Source: Streptomyces qinglanensis
Lineage (GTDB): Bacteria; Actinomycetota; Actinomycetes; Streptomycetales; Streptomycetaceae
Assembly (NCBI RefSeq): GCF_900111245.1
Contig: NZ_FOGO01000003.1
Coordinates: 496,001 to 560,000, forward strand
Length of the DNA stretch: 64,000 nt
Direction of reading: 5' to 3'
Part shown: positions 44,511 to 53,249 of the stretch, piece by piece
How the letters are laid out: each line of letters starts with the position of its first letter
How positions within the stretch are numbered: the stretch's first letter is position 1
Notes under the pieces: generated by a model
Told to the model about the DNA's origin: nothing
The model's database searches: none
Seen by the model: the letters and a program-made list of their open reading frames with translations, nothing else
Program-made: the position numbers and the translations under genes

Positions 44511-45683
44511 GTGAGCAAGCTGACCGGACGGGACCCCTCCCTGCTGCGGCGGATCAACTCCACGGTGGTGCTGCGGGCGCTGCGCGGGACGACGGCTCCG
44601 GCCGCGCTGACCCTCACCGAGCTGGTGCGGGCCACCGAGTTGTCCCGGCCCACGGTCGAGGGCGTGGTCGAGGATCTGATCGAGGCGGGGCTGGTCGCCG
44701 AGGCCGCGGACGCGGCGGCGCGACCGGGCGGCACGGCGCGCCGCGGGCGGCCGGCACGGAGCTTCCGGTTCCGCGCGGAGGCGGGCCAACTGCTGGGCCT
44801 GGAGATCGGGCCGCACCGGGTGGCGGCCGTCCTCTCGGATCTGACCGGCCGGCTCACCGGCTCCCTCACCCGTGAGGTGGACGAGACGGCGGAGGCCGAG
44901 GCGCGGCTGGAGCGGATCCGGGGCACCGTCGCGGAGCTGCTGCGGCGGACCGGCACCGCCCGGGACGCGCTGCGCGCGGTCGGCGTGGGCACCCCGGGCA
45001 TCGTGGAGGCGGACGGAACGGTGCGGCTGGGCACGGCGCTGCCCGGCTGGACGGGGCTCGCACTGGGTGAGCGGCTGCGCCGCTCGTTCCGCTGCCCGGT
45101 GCTGGTGGAGAACGACGCGAACGCCGCCGTGCTGGCCGAGCACTGGAAGGGCGCGGCGCGCGGCGTGGACGACGTGGTGATGGTGCTCGCCGGGCTGAGT
45201 CCCGGCGCCGGCTCGCTGATCGGGGGACGGCTGCACCGGGGCTTCGGCGGTGCGGCCGGGGAGATCGGGGCGCTGCACCTGCTGGGCCGGGAGGTCACAC
45301 CCGAGCGGCTGCTGTCCACCACCGACGAGCCGCTGCACCCGCTCGACGAGGCGGCCGTGGCCCGGGTGTTCGCGGAGGCCCGGGTGGGGGACGGCCGGGC
45401 GCGCCGGGCCATGGACCGCTTCCTCGCCCGGCTGGTGCACGACGTGGCGGCCCTGGTGCTGGCGCTGGACCCGGAGCTGCTGGTGGTCGGCGGCTGGGCC
45501 TCCGGCCTGGACGGGGTACTGGACCCGCTGCGCGCCGAGTTGGAGCGCTACTGCCTGCGTCCGCCGCGGGTGGTGCTCTCCCGGCTGGGCGACACGGCGG
45601 TGGCGACCGGGGCCCTGCGGGTGGCCCTGGACCACACGGAGAGCGAGCTGTTCACCGTGGAGGGCGCCGGGACCGCCGGTTGA
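44511..45683 (+). CDS. ROK family transcriptional regulator
   Basis: 390 aa. N-terminal winged helix (about 8-75, LLRRINSTVVLRALRG...LTLTELVRATELSRPTVEGVVEDLIEAGLV), then ROK sugar-kinase-like domain with GLEIGPHRVAAVLSDL, VGVGTPGIV and PVLVENDANAAVLAEHW (the Asp corresponds to the kinase base). The zinc motif CxCGxxGCxE expected after GEIGA is absent. Such proteins repress or activate sugar operons, but no sugar gene is adjacent. GTG at 44511 with GGGAGGCGGAG upstream. Confidence 0.88.
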   Translation: MSKLTGRDPSLLRRINSTVVLRALRGTTAPAALTLTELVRATELSRPTVEGVVEDLIEAGLVAEAADAAARPGGTARRGRPARSFRFRAEAGQLLGLEIGPHRVAAVLSDLTGRLTGSLTREVDETAEAEARLERIRGTVAELLRRTGTARDALRAVGVGTPGIVEADGTVRLGTALPGWTGLALGERLRRSFRCPVLVENDANAAVLAEHWKGAARGVDDVVMVLAGLSPGAGSLIGGRLHRGFGGAAGEIGALHLLGREVTPERLLSTTDEPLHPLDEAAVARVFAEARVGDGRARRAMDRFLARLVHDVAALVLALDPELLVVGGWASGLDGVLDPLRAELERYCLRPPRVVLSRLGDTAVATGALRVALDHTESELFTVEGAGTAG

Positions 45684-45729
45684 CCGCCGCACCCGCGTCC
45701 GCGTCGTCCCGGCGGCACGGGTACCCGGG

Positions 45730-46476
45730 TCAGCTCGCCAGGACCGGTACCGGGTCCGTGTCGCTGAAGGAGAGCCGGCAGGTGTCGGCCCGGTAGGTCG
45801 CGACCGAGACCGCGGCGGTGCCGCCGTCGGACAGATAGCGCGTCGTGACGATCAGCACGGGGGCGCCGGGCAGCCGGTCGAGGCGGCGCGCGTCCTCGGC
45901 CCGTGCGGAGCCCAACTCGACCGTGCGGTCCTGCCCTCCGAAGGGGAGCCGGTGCAGCTCGCGCAGCACCGTGCGGGCGCGCGCCGCCTCGGATCCGTCG
46001 CCCGTGGGAACGGAGGGAACCGAGGCGGTGGGGACGTAGAGCACCTCGGAGGCGACCTGCTGGCCGCCGGTCGTCCGGCTGCGGAGCACCGCGTGCACGG
46101 GCGCGTCGGCGGCCACACCGAGGGTGCGGGCCACCGCGGCGGGGGCCGGGCCCTCCGCGTACTCCTCGGCGTGCCAGGCGTCGCCGGGGGCGCCCGGCCA
46201 GGTGTGCGGGCCGGACTCGGAGCCGACGTCGACTCCCACCCGGGGCGGTGCGACCGTGGTGCCGACGCCGCGGCGGCGCTGGAGGCGCCCTTCCAGTTCG
46301 AGCTGTTCCAGGGCCTGGCGGAGTGTCGCTCGGGCGACTCCGAAGCGGGCGGCCAGTTCGCGTTCGTTCGGCAGGATCTCGCCGACCGTGAACTCCGAGT
46401 CGAGCGCCTCGGAGAGCACCGTCCTCAGCTGCCAGTACTTCGGCTCCGGCACCGTCTCGAGCTGCGTGGTCCCCAC
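45730..46476 (-). CDS. GntR family regulator with UTRA domain
   Basis: 248 aa. Winged-helix domain at about 12-75 (WQLRTVLSEALDSEFTVGEILPNERELAARFGVARATLRQALEQLELEGRLQRRRGVGTTVA) and a C-terminal UTRA ligand-binding domain (about 95-245, ending YRADTCRLSF). HutC/DasR subfamily members bind phosphorylated sugars or other small effectors. GTG at 46476 with GGAGG upstream. A TTGGTC-AA-GACCAA dyad in the divergent region is likely its operator. Confidence 0.88.
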   Translation of the reverse strand: MGTTQLETVPEPKYWQLRTVLSEALDSEFTVGEILPNERELAARFGVARATLRQALEQLELEGRLQRRRGVGTTVAPPRVGVDVGSESGPHTWPGAPGDAWHAEEYAEGPAPAAVARTLGVAADAPVHAVLRSRTTGGQQVASEVLYVPTASVPSVPTGDGSEAARARTVLRELHRLPFGGQDRTVELGSARAEDARRLDRLPGAPVLIVTTRYLSDGGTAAVSVATYRADTCRLSFSDTDPVPVLAS

Positions 46477-46590
46477 CCTTGCCTCCGCAATCCCCGTACA
46501 CCCGACGGACGGTGTGCGGCCGGTGTTTATGCGTCCTTGTTTTTTAAAGGTCCTTGCGTATGCCTCCCGACCTTAGGACGCCCCCCACCC

Positions 46591-46604
46591 TTGGTCAAGA
46601 CCAA
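46591..46604. promoter_or_regulatory. dre-like operator TTGGTC-AA-GACCAA
   Basis: Perfect 14-bp dyad with the TGGTC-N2-GACCA geometry of DasR-type GntR sites, between the GntR gene and the SDR gene, 115 nt from the former and 88 nt from the latter. Confidence 0.6.
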
Positions 46605-46691
46605 TGCCCCGGGGCCGGCCCCTTGTCCCCGGCCGGACCGACTGCGATGATCGATCATCGATCACTGTCGGGCCGACGTCCGGAGGACTCC

Positions 46692-47465
46692 ATGCCGCGC
46701 CCCCGCACCCCCGCCTCGCTGCGGCGTGTCACCGTCGTCACCGGCGCCGGACGCGGCATCGGCGCCGCCACGGCACTGCGGCTCGCCCGGGACGGCCACC
46801 ACATCGGTGTCAACTACGCGGCCGACGAGGAAGCGGCTGCCCGCACCGCGGAGGCCGTCCGGGCCCTCGGACGCGAAGCCGTCACCGTCCGGGCCGACAC
46901 CGGCGACGCGGCCGCGGTGGACCACCTGTTCGACACCGTGCGGGACGCTCTCGGCCCCCTGACCGGACTGGTCAACAACGCCGGTGTCTCCGGACCGCTG
47001 GGCCGGTTCACCGAGACCTCCCCCGAGGTGATGCGGCGGGTCGTGGACGTCAACGTGACGGGGGCGCTGCTGTGCGCGCGACGCGCCCTGCGGGAGATGT
47101 CCACGGCGCACGGCGGGCAGGGCGGCGGAATCGTGAACATCTCCTCCTGCGCCGCCACTCTCGGCTCCCCCGGCGAATACGTGCACTACGCGGCGTCGAA
47201 GGCCGCCGTCGACGCCATGACGGTGGGCCTGGCCAAGGAGTTCACCGGCGAGGGCGTCCGGGTCAACTGCGTGCAGCCGGGATCGGTCCTCACCGAGATG
47301 CACGCGCGGATGGGCGACCCCGACCGGGCGTGGAAGAAGGCCGAGATCACCCCGGCCCGGCGCCCCGGGGAACCGGAGGAGATCGCCGACGCCGTCGCCT
47401 GGCTGCTCTCCGACGAGGCGTCCTATGTCTCGGGCGCGGTCCTCAGAGCAGCAGGCGGCCTGTGA
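46692..47465 (+). CDS. SDR family oxidoreductase
   Basis: 257-aa classical short-chain dehydrogenase: cofactor motif TGAGRGIG at 17-24, NNAG at about 95-98, catalytic Ser-151/152, Tyr-166 and Lys-170 (YAASK), and PGSVLTEM. Resembles 3-oxoacyl-ACP reductase or sugar dehydrogenase-like SDRs; substrate unknown. ATG at 46692 with GGAGGA upstream. Divergent from the GntR gene and probably its target. Its last 23 nt overlap the convergent ECF41 sigma gene. Confidence 0.9.
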   Translation: MPRPRTPASLRRVTVVTGAGRGIGAATALRLARDGHHIGVNYAADEEAAARTAEAVRALGREAVTVRADTGDAAAVDHLFDTVRDALGPLTGLVNNAGVSGPLGRFTETSPEVMRRVVDVNVTGALLCARRALREMSTAHGGQGGGIVNISSCAATLGSPGEYVHYAASKAAVDAMTVGLAKEFTGEGVRVNCVQPGSVLTEMHARMGDPDRAWKKAEITPARRPGEPEEIADAVAWLLSDEASYVSGAVLRAAGGL

Positions 47466-48372
47466 GGCCGGACCACTCGCCGGCCCCCGCCAGGTGGGCG
47501 AGCTTGGCCGGGTTGCGGATCAGGTGGACGGTCCGCACCTGCCCCCCGGCCACCTCCAGGGAGAACACCGTGTCGGGCCGTCCGCCGACCGTCAGCAGCA
47601 CGGCCGGACCACCGTTGAGCTCCAGGAAGCGGACCCCGGACGCCGGGTCCCGCATCCCCTCCGGGGCGACGGCGGCCAGGAACCGACTGATCCGGTCGGC
47701 ACCGACGACGACCCGGCGCGGCGCCTTGGCCGCCCCTCCGCTGTCGGAGACGAGCCGCGCGTCCGGCGCCAGCACCGAGACCAGCCCCCGCACATCGCCG
47801 TCCGCCGCGGCCTTGAGGAACCGCTCGGTCAGCTCCCGGCGCAGCGCGGGGTCGACCTCGAAGCGCGGCTTGCGCTCGGCCACATGCTGCCGGGCCCGTC
47901 CGGCGAGCTGACGCACGGCTGCCTCGTTCCGCTCCAGCGTTCCGGCGATCTCCGCGTACGGGAAGCCGAACGCCTCGCGCAGGACGAACACCGCGCGCTC
48001 CAGCGGCGAGAGGGACTCCAGCACCACCAGCACGGCCAGCGAGACGGACTCGGCCAGCACCGCGCGCTCCGCGCCGTCCGGGGCCTGCGCCGCCGGGCCG
48101 GGGCCGGTGACCACCGGTTCGGGCAGCCAGGAGCCGATGTACGCCTCGCGCCGGGACTGCACCTGGCGGAGCCGGTCGATGGCCAGCCGGGTGGTGACGC
48201 GTACGAGGTACCCGCGCGGCTCGCGCACCTGGGTGTGATCGGCCGCCGCCCACCGCAACCACGCCTCCTGCACCACGTCCTCGGCATCGGCCACCCGGCC
48301 CAGCATCCGGTAGGCGACGCCGTCGAGCACCGGGCGGTGTTCCTCGAAGACCTCGGTCGCATCAGCGGTCAC
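47443..48372 (-). CDS. ECF41-type RNA polymerase sigma factor
   Basis: 309 aa. Sigma region 2 at about 8-75 (YRMLGRVADAEDVVQEAWLRW), region 4 at about 115-165 (LSPLERAVFVLREAFGFPYAEIAGTLERNEAAVRQLAGRARQHV), and a C-terminal SnoaL-like domain (about 180-300). The linker WLPEPV (82-87), SDSGGAAK (a variant of DGGGK) and NPAKL (variant of NPDKL) identify group ECF41, in which the C-terminal domain itself regulates activity instead of an anti-sigma factor. ECF41 genes usually neighbour an oxidoreductase or decarboxylase gene; here an SDR overlaps it convergently. Confidence 0.92.
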   Translation of the reverse strand: MTADATEVFEEHRPVLDGVAYRMLGRVADAEDVVQEAWLRWAAADHTQVREPRGYLVRVTTRLAIDRLRQVQSRREAYIGSWLPEPVVTGPGPAAQAPDGAERAVLAESVSLAVLVVLESLSPLERAVFVLREAFGFPYAEIAGTLERNEAAVRQLAGRARQHVAERKPRFEVDPALRRELTERFLKAAADGDVRGLVSVLAPDARLVSDSGGAAKAPRRVVVGADRISRFLAAVAPEGMRDPASGVRFLELNGGPAVLLTVGGRPDTVFSLEVAGGQVRTVHLIRNPAKLAHLAGAGEWSGLTGRLLL

Positions 48373-48492
48373 CGCGCCATCATGCCACCGGGGGCCGATC
48401 CGCAGGACACGCGGGGCTTCCCTGGACGGGCGCTTGCTGACATCGTGTCGACGAATCGCAGCGGCGCCGCCCGTCCCCGGGGCGGGGCACCC

Positions 48493-48525
48493 TGCCGCCG
48501 AGATGCCGCCGAGATGCCGCCGACA
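48493..48525. repeat. 11-bp tandem repeat, three copies
   Basis: TGCCGCCGAGA twice, then TGCCGCCGACA, in the divergent region between the sigma factor and the hydrolase. Confidence 0.9.
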
Positions 48526-48560
48526 TGCCGCGCAGCACCGTAGGAACCCCAGGAGTGGCC

Positions 48561-49466
48561 ATGCCCGCCGTCTTCACCCCGCAGACACCCGCAGGCGCCT
48601 CCGCCTCCGTGGTCGAGGTCCCGGTGCCGGGAGGACCACCGGTCGAACTGGCCTACGAACGGCGCGGCTCGGGTGAGCCGATGCTGCTGCTGCACGGCAT
48701 AGGCCACCACTGGCAGGCATGGGAGCCGGTGCTGTCGGTGCTCGCGGGAAGCTACGACGTGATCGCCCTCGACCTGCCCGGCTTCGGCGCCTCCCAGCCG
48801 CTGCCGGACGACGCCTCCTACGGGCTGCGGCGTGTGGTGCCGCTCCTCGCCGCGACCTGCACGGCCCTGGGAGTCGAACGCCCCCACGTGGTGGGCAACT
48901 CGCTGGGCGGACTGCTGGCCCTGGAGCTGGGCCTGCACGGTGCGGCGCGTTCGGTCACCGCGCTCTCCCCAGCGGGCTTCTTCACCCGCCCCGAGCGGCT
49001 GTACGCCTACGCGGTGCTGCGCGGCATGCGCGCCGGGGCGCGGGCCCTGCCGGACCCGGTGCTGGAGGTGCTGGCCCGCACCCCTGCCGGGCGCGCCGCC
49101 CTGACCAGCACCATCTACGCCCGGCCCGGGCGGCGTCCGGCCGACGCGGTGGTGGCCGAGACCCGTGCTCTGGGGCAGGCGGCGGGCTTCGCCCCGGTGC
49201 TGGCGGAGGGCCGCCGCCCCGCGGCACGCTTCGACCAGGACCTCGGGGACCTGCCGGTGACGATCGGCTGGGGCGACCGGGACCGGCTGCTGCTGCGCCG
49301 CCAGGGCGTCCGCGCCAAGCGCGCGATGCCCGGCGCCCGCCTGGTGCGGCTGCGCAACTGCGGCCACGTACCGATGAACGACGCCCCGGCCACCGTCGCC
49401 CGCGTCGTCCTGGACACGGCCCGGCACGCGGCCGCGCGGCCGGGAGCGGTTCGCACCCGCACCTGA
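48561..49466 (+). CDS. Alpha/beta hydrolase
   Basis: 301 aa. Canonical fold: oxyanion HGIGHHW, DLPGFGASQ, nucleophile Ser-114 in VGNSLGG, acid in WGDRDRLL and His in CGHVPMND. Substrate unknown; similar to hydrolases of aromatic or ester degradation. ATG at 48561 with AGGAG six bases upstream. Divergent from the ECF41 sigma factor, so it is a plausible member of its regulon. Confidence 0.88.
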   Translation: MPAVFTPQTPAGASASVVEVPVPGGPPVELAYERRGSGEPMLLLHGIGHHWQAWEPVLSVLAGSYDVIALDLPGFGASQPLPDDASYGLRRVVPLLAATCTALGVERPHVVGNSLGGLLALELGLHGAARSVTALSPAGFFTRPERLYAYAVLRGMRAGARALPDPVLEVLARTPAGRAALTSTIYARPGRRPADAVVAETRALGQAAGFAPVLAEGRRPAARFDQDLGDLPVTIGWGDRDRLLLRRQGVRAKRAMPGARLVRLRNCGHVPMNDAPATVARVVLDTARHAAARPGAVRTRT

Positions 49467-49555
49467 GCCCCTGGCACGCGCGGCCGGCGGAACGGCCCTC
49501 GGCCCGGGACCGCGCCGTCCTCGCCCGCCGCCTGTGACATGTCGCCGCGCGGACC

Positions 49556-49583
49556 GCCGGACCCGCACCCCGGCGGGTCCGGC
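49556..49583. terminator. Bidirectional terminator hairpin
   Basis: 11-bp perfect stem (49556-49566 with 49573-49583), loop ACCCCG, between the convergent hydrolase and TPR genes. Confidence 0.75.
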
Positions 49584-49591
49584 ACAGGCCG

Positions 49592-52500
49592 TCAGCTCAG
49601 GGCCGTCTCGATGCGCAGCTCCAGCGCGCCCGCCTCGCTGACCCGCTCGGCGACGGTCCCGTGCGGGTCGGGGCGCCCGGCCGGATAGGCGGCCCGCACC
49701 CGGGTGAGCCGGGTGACGGCCTGGTCGTAGCGGCCCAGGTCCACCTCGAGCGCGGCAGCCCGCAACTCCGCGCTCGTCGCCTCGTGCAGGCCGGCCTCAC
49801 CGCAGGAGTGGAAGGCCGCGACGGCACGCTCGGCGTACTCGATGCCTCGCGCGTAGCAGTCCACCGCGGGGGCGCCCGGCTCGCCGGGTTTCGGCACCGG
49901 CACCGGCTCGACCAGCAGTTCGGCCGTCTGCCGGTAGGTGTGGCCGGCCTCCAGACGCAGCCGGAGGCGCTGCTCCTCGTCCTGGGGTCCCTCCGGGGAG
50001 CGCAGGATCCGGGCGATCTCCTCCTGGGCCGCGGCCATGAAGCCCAGCGCCTCCTCGACCGGCGCACCCGCTTCCATGGCCAGCCAGCCCCGGGCGTGCA
50101 GCGTACGGATCACCGCATGCGGATCCCCCAGCTCCCGCCACAGCGCCTCGGCCCGGCCGTACAGTTCGCCCGCCGCGGTGTGCCGGCCGCAGGCGCGGTG
50201 GGTGTCGGCCGCCAGGTGGGTGACGACGGCGCGCCCGTGCCGGTCCCGCCACCGGTGCGGCAGCTCGGCCGCGCGGCGGAGCAGCCGGGCGGCGGCCCGG
50301 AGCTGCTCGGGGCGGGTGCAGGACTGGCCGAGCCAGACGCACGCCTGCACGATGCCGGGTTCGTCCTCCCGCTCCAGCAGACCGCCGAGGGCCTCGACCA
50401 GGACGGCGGCCGCTTCGTCGGTCTCCTCCAGGACGAGCAGGCAGCCGCCGAGCCGGAGACCGGCCCGGGTGGCCTCCGCGGCACTGCCCGAACCGGCCAG
50501 CGCGTGCGCCGCGTGCCGGAGCGATTCGGCCTCCTCGGCCAGCAGTCCCTGCGCCGCGTGCACGTCGGCGTGCAGCAGATGGAGGCGCGCGAGGTCGTCG
50601 GGGGTACGTGCGGCGGCGCCCGGCCGGTCCTGCAGGCTGCCGCGCAGCACCTCGGCGGCGCGCTTGTGGTCGCCGGTCTCCATCAGCAGCCGGGCGAGGG
50701 CCAGTTCCGGACCGGTGGCGGACCACGGGCGGCCCGCCTCGTGGAAGAGGTCGGCGGACTCGGCCAGCAGTTCGCCTGCGCGTACCGCGTCGCCACGCCG
50801 GGCTGCCAGCATTCCCCGGATCTCGGTGGCCTCGGCGATGCCGGCCCGGACGGCGGGCTCGCCGCAGTCGGGCAGCGCGAGCCCGACCAGGTCGGCCAGC
50901 TCCGCGTCGAGCGCGTCGGCCCTCGGGCCCAGCGGATCGGCCGCGCCGTCCGGACGTGCCGGTCCGGCTGGGTGCTCGGCACCGGATGCCGACGGCCGGT
51001 TGGCGGGGTTGGCCGCGTCGAAGGGGGTGCCGCCCCCGTTCCCCGCGCCCTCCTGCGCCCCGCCGAGGTCGTGCGCGCGCAGCCGGGCCCGGGCCAGCAG
51101 CACGGCGAGGGCGTGCCGGGTGCCGATACGCCCGGCGGCGTGCAGATGCTCGGCCTCGGCGCACAGCGCGTCGAGGGACTCGGGCGGCACGGCCGCACCC
51201 TCGGGGGCTCGGGAGGCGGCGGAAGCGGCTCGCGCCCGGCACGCCAGGGCTTCGCCGGGCAGGTCGGCCCCGGCGAAGAGACTGGCGGCCTCCGCGAAGC
51301 CGGCGGCACCGGCCGCCGGATCGGTGCGGGACGCCGCATCGGACCGGTGGTCGAGGAGTTCGGCGCGCTCCACCTGGTCGAGCCGCGCCCCCGTACGGGC
51401 GACGGCGTCGCCGGCCGCGGTCCACCGCGCGGCCGCCTCCGGGTGGCCGACGGCGCTCAGCCGCCGCGCCTGGGCCAGCAGTCGGTGCGCGTCCGGCGAA
51501 CCGTCCCCGGACTCCGCACCGGCCTGCGGCCGGGGCTCGGCGCCGCGTTCCGCATCCGGCTCGCTCCAGGTTCCGCGTTCCGCATCCGGCTCGCTCCAGG
51601 TTCCGCGTTCCGCATCCGACTCGCTCCGGGTTCCGTCTCCCGCCTCCGGGCCGCCCTCCGAGGCGCGTCCCGGACCGGTCTTCGGCCCGCCCGGCGGCTC
51701 GGGGGCCGCGGGCAGCGCGGGAAACGCGACGGCGCCGATCCCCAGCGGCAGGTGCGGGACCAGCGGCCGCGCGGCGAGTCGGCTGCGCACCGCCGCGCGG
51801 TGCCCGGTGGTGCCGGCGCGCCGGTCGAAGCGTTCCGCCGTCTCCAGGGCCTGCGCTGCGGCGTACTCCAGCAAGGACGCCGCGCTCCAGTCCCGTCCCG
51901 GAGGGCCCGGGACCGGCAGGGCGGCGTGCCCCAGGTCGCCGAGCCGCCGCATCAGCAGTGCGACGGCGGACATCCACGCCTGGTGGCCGGGCGCGTCCTG
52001 CTGCTCCTCCCACCGCGTCCCGTCCTGTTCGGCGAGGATCTCCAGCCCGCGCGGCTCGTTCCCGGTGCGGGCGCAGAACTCCAGGTGCCGGGCGAGCGCA
52101 CCGCGCCCGGTCGGCGCTTCGCGGACCAGCAGGCAGCCCGCGAGGTGCCGGCTCCGTGCCTCCGCGGCGCGGCCGAGGCGCAGCAGCGGTCCCAGCGAGG
52201 CGGCCAGCAGGTAGGGGCGCCGGTGGGGGCACGCGTACTCGCCGCGCAGCACCGGTTCCCACATCCGCAGCGCCGCCTCGTCCTGGGCTGCTCCGCTGCC
52301 CGGTGCCGCGTCCTCGGCCTCCTCGGCGCGCACGGCGTACGCCCGGCCGCGCCAGGTCAGTTCGCAGCCCGCGCAGTCGGCGCTGCGGTCGCGTTCCGCC
52401 GCCAGCCAGGCGCTGTAGGCGCGCGCGGACCGCTGCCGGTCGCCGAACCGCTGGGCGACCAGGAACTCGCGTGCGTGGACGGCGCGCCGGGACAGTCCGG

Positions 52501-52900
52501 CGCGGTCGTGCTCGCGGGCCAGCAGGGTGAGCCACTCCTCGATCTCCGCCACCGGGACCGCCGGGTCGGCGGCCAGGTCGGCCACGGCCCAGCGGAGGGA
52601 CCACAGCAGCGCGAAGGCGTCCTCCGAATCGAATGCCTGCGGATCCTCGTCCCGCAGCCGCAGTGCCCGCGCGACGGGGTCGGGGGTGGTGCGGGCCGCG
52701 GTCCCGAAGACGCGGCTGGCGGCCAGGTGCAGCAGCGCCGCGCCCAGGGCGGCCCGGCCCTCCCGGGTGCCCGCCTCCGCGGCCGCCTCGGCCTCCGCGA
52801 CCAGTTCCTCGGCGCGGGCGACGCGCTCGGGGCCGTGCGGGGCCAGGCCGCTCGCCCGGATGTCCGTACGGAGCTCGGCAGGCGTACGGCTGGTGGTCAT
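49592..52900 (-). CDS. Large tetratricopeptide-repeat protein
   Basis: 1102 aa, almost entirely helical hairpin repeats, cytosolic. N-terminal part (1-400) includes a Cys pair CAGCELTWRG; a Glu/Asp/Pro linker at about 415-465 contains the tandem 10-residue unit DAERGTWSEP (three copies); the C-terminal part (470-1100) has typical TPR stretches such as LALARLLMETGDHKRAAEVLRG. No catalytic motif seen. Streptomycetes encode related large TPR proteins of unknown role, probably scaffolds. ATG at 52900 with AGGAGG four bases upstream. Confidence 0.82.
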   Translation of the reverse strand: MTTSRTPAELRTDIRASGLAPHGPERVARAEELVAEAEAAAEAGTREGRAALGAALLHLAASRVFGTAARTTPDPVARALRLRDEDPQAFDSEDAFALLWSLRWAVADLAADPAVPVAEIEEWLTLLAREHDRAGLSRRAVHAREFLVAQRFGDRQRSARAYSAWLAAERDRSADCAGCELTWRGRAYAVRAEEAEDAAPGSGAAQDEAALRMWEPVLRGEYACPHRRPYLLAASLGPLLRLGRAAEARSRHLAGCLLVREAPTGRGALARHLEFCARTGNEPRGLEILAEQDGTRWEEQQDAPGHQAWMSAVALLMRRLGDLGHAALPVPGPPGRDWSAASLLEYAAAQALETAERFDRRAGTTGHRAAVRSRLAARPLVPHLPLGIGAVAFPALPAAPEPPGGPKTGPGRASEGGPEAGDGTRSESDAERGTWSEPDAERGTWSEPDAERGAEPRPQAGAESGDGSPDAHRLLAQARRLSAVGHPEAAARWTAAGDAVARTGARLDQVERAELLDHRSDAASRTDPAAGAAGFAEAASLFAGADLPGEALACRARAASAASRAPEGAAVPPESLDALCAEAEHLHAAGRIGTRHALAVLLARARLRAHDLGGAQEGAGNGGGTPFDAANPANRPSASGAEHPAGPARPDGAADPLGPRADALDAELADLVGLALPDCGEPAVRAGIAEATEIRGMLAARRGDAVRAGELLAESADLFHEAGRPWSATGPELALARLLMETGDHKRAAEVLRGSLQDRPGAAARTPDDLARLHLLHADVHAAQGLLAEEAESLRHAAHALAGSGSAAEATRAGLRLGGCLLVLEETDEAAAVLVEALGGLLEREDEPGIVQACVWLGQSCTRPEQLRAAARLLRRAAELPHRWRDRHGRAVVTHLAADTHRACGRHTAAGELYGRAEALWRELGDPHAVIRTLHARGWLAMEAGAPVEEALGFMAAAQEEIARILRSPEGPQDEEQRLRLRLEAGHTYRQTAELLVEPVPVPKPGEPGAPAVDCYARGIEYAERAVAAFHSCGEAGLHEATSAELRAAALEVDLGRYDQAVTRLTRVRAAYPAGRPDPHGTVAERVSEAGALELRIETALS
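51541..51630. repeat. 30-bp tandem repeat, three copies, in the TPR gene
   Basis: Unit TTCCGCGTTCCGCATCCGGC plus TCGCTCCAGG; copies at 51541-51570, 51571-51600 and 51601-51630 with a few changes in the outer copies. In frame. Confidence 0.95.
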
Positions 52901-53249
52901 CGGGCCTCCTGGGCCGGGGTGGAACGGGTCGGGCGGGATGCGGGTGGAGTTGTCCGTGAAGCGGCAATCCTAGGCTGCGGTGAGCGGTCGGACACACGCA
53001 GTCGCGTGCCGCCTCTTCTGTCCGGTGTGGCACCGGTGTTCACTGGGGCTTCGGATGTACGGCACACGGAGGGAGCACTCACACCACAGGAACGGGATAC
53101 GGCTCGCACGGGTGACGGGCGGAGTGCGGCGCCGCGGCGGATCCCCGGCGCGCGAGTGGTCCTCCGCGCCGGAGATCCGCCGCGGCAGGGTCGGTCTCCG
53201 TCCCACGCTCCGAAGGCGCACACTCGCAACCTCTCGAGGAGGCCCGCAC
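52901..53249. other. 349-bp divergent region TPR gene / phoD
   Basis: Holds CCTAGG at 52970-52975, giving TAGGCT toward phoD and TAGGAT toward the TPR gene; a GTTCACT at 53038-53044 is a weak PHO-box-like element. No gene seen. Confidence 0.4.

Noticed and set aside
53038..53060. PHO box upstream of phoD
   Set aside because: Only one GTTCACT-like unit is seen; the second 11-nt repeat is too weak to call a PhoP site.
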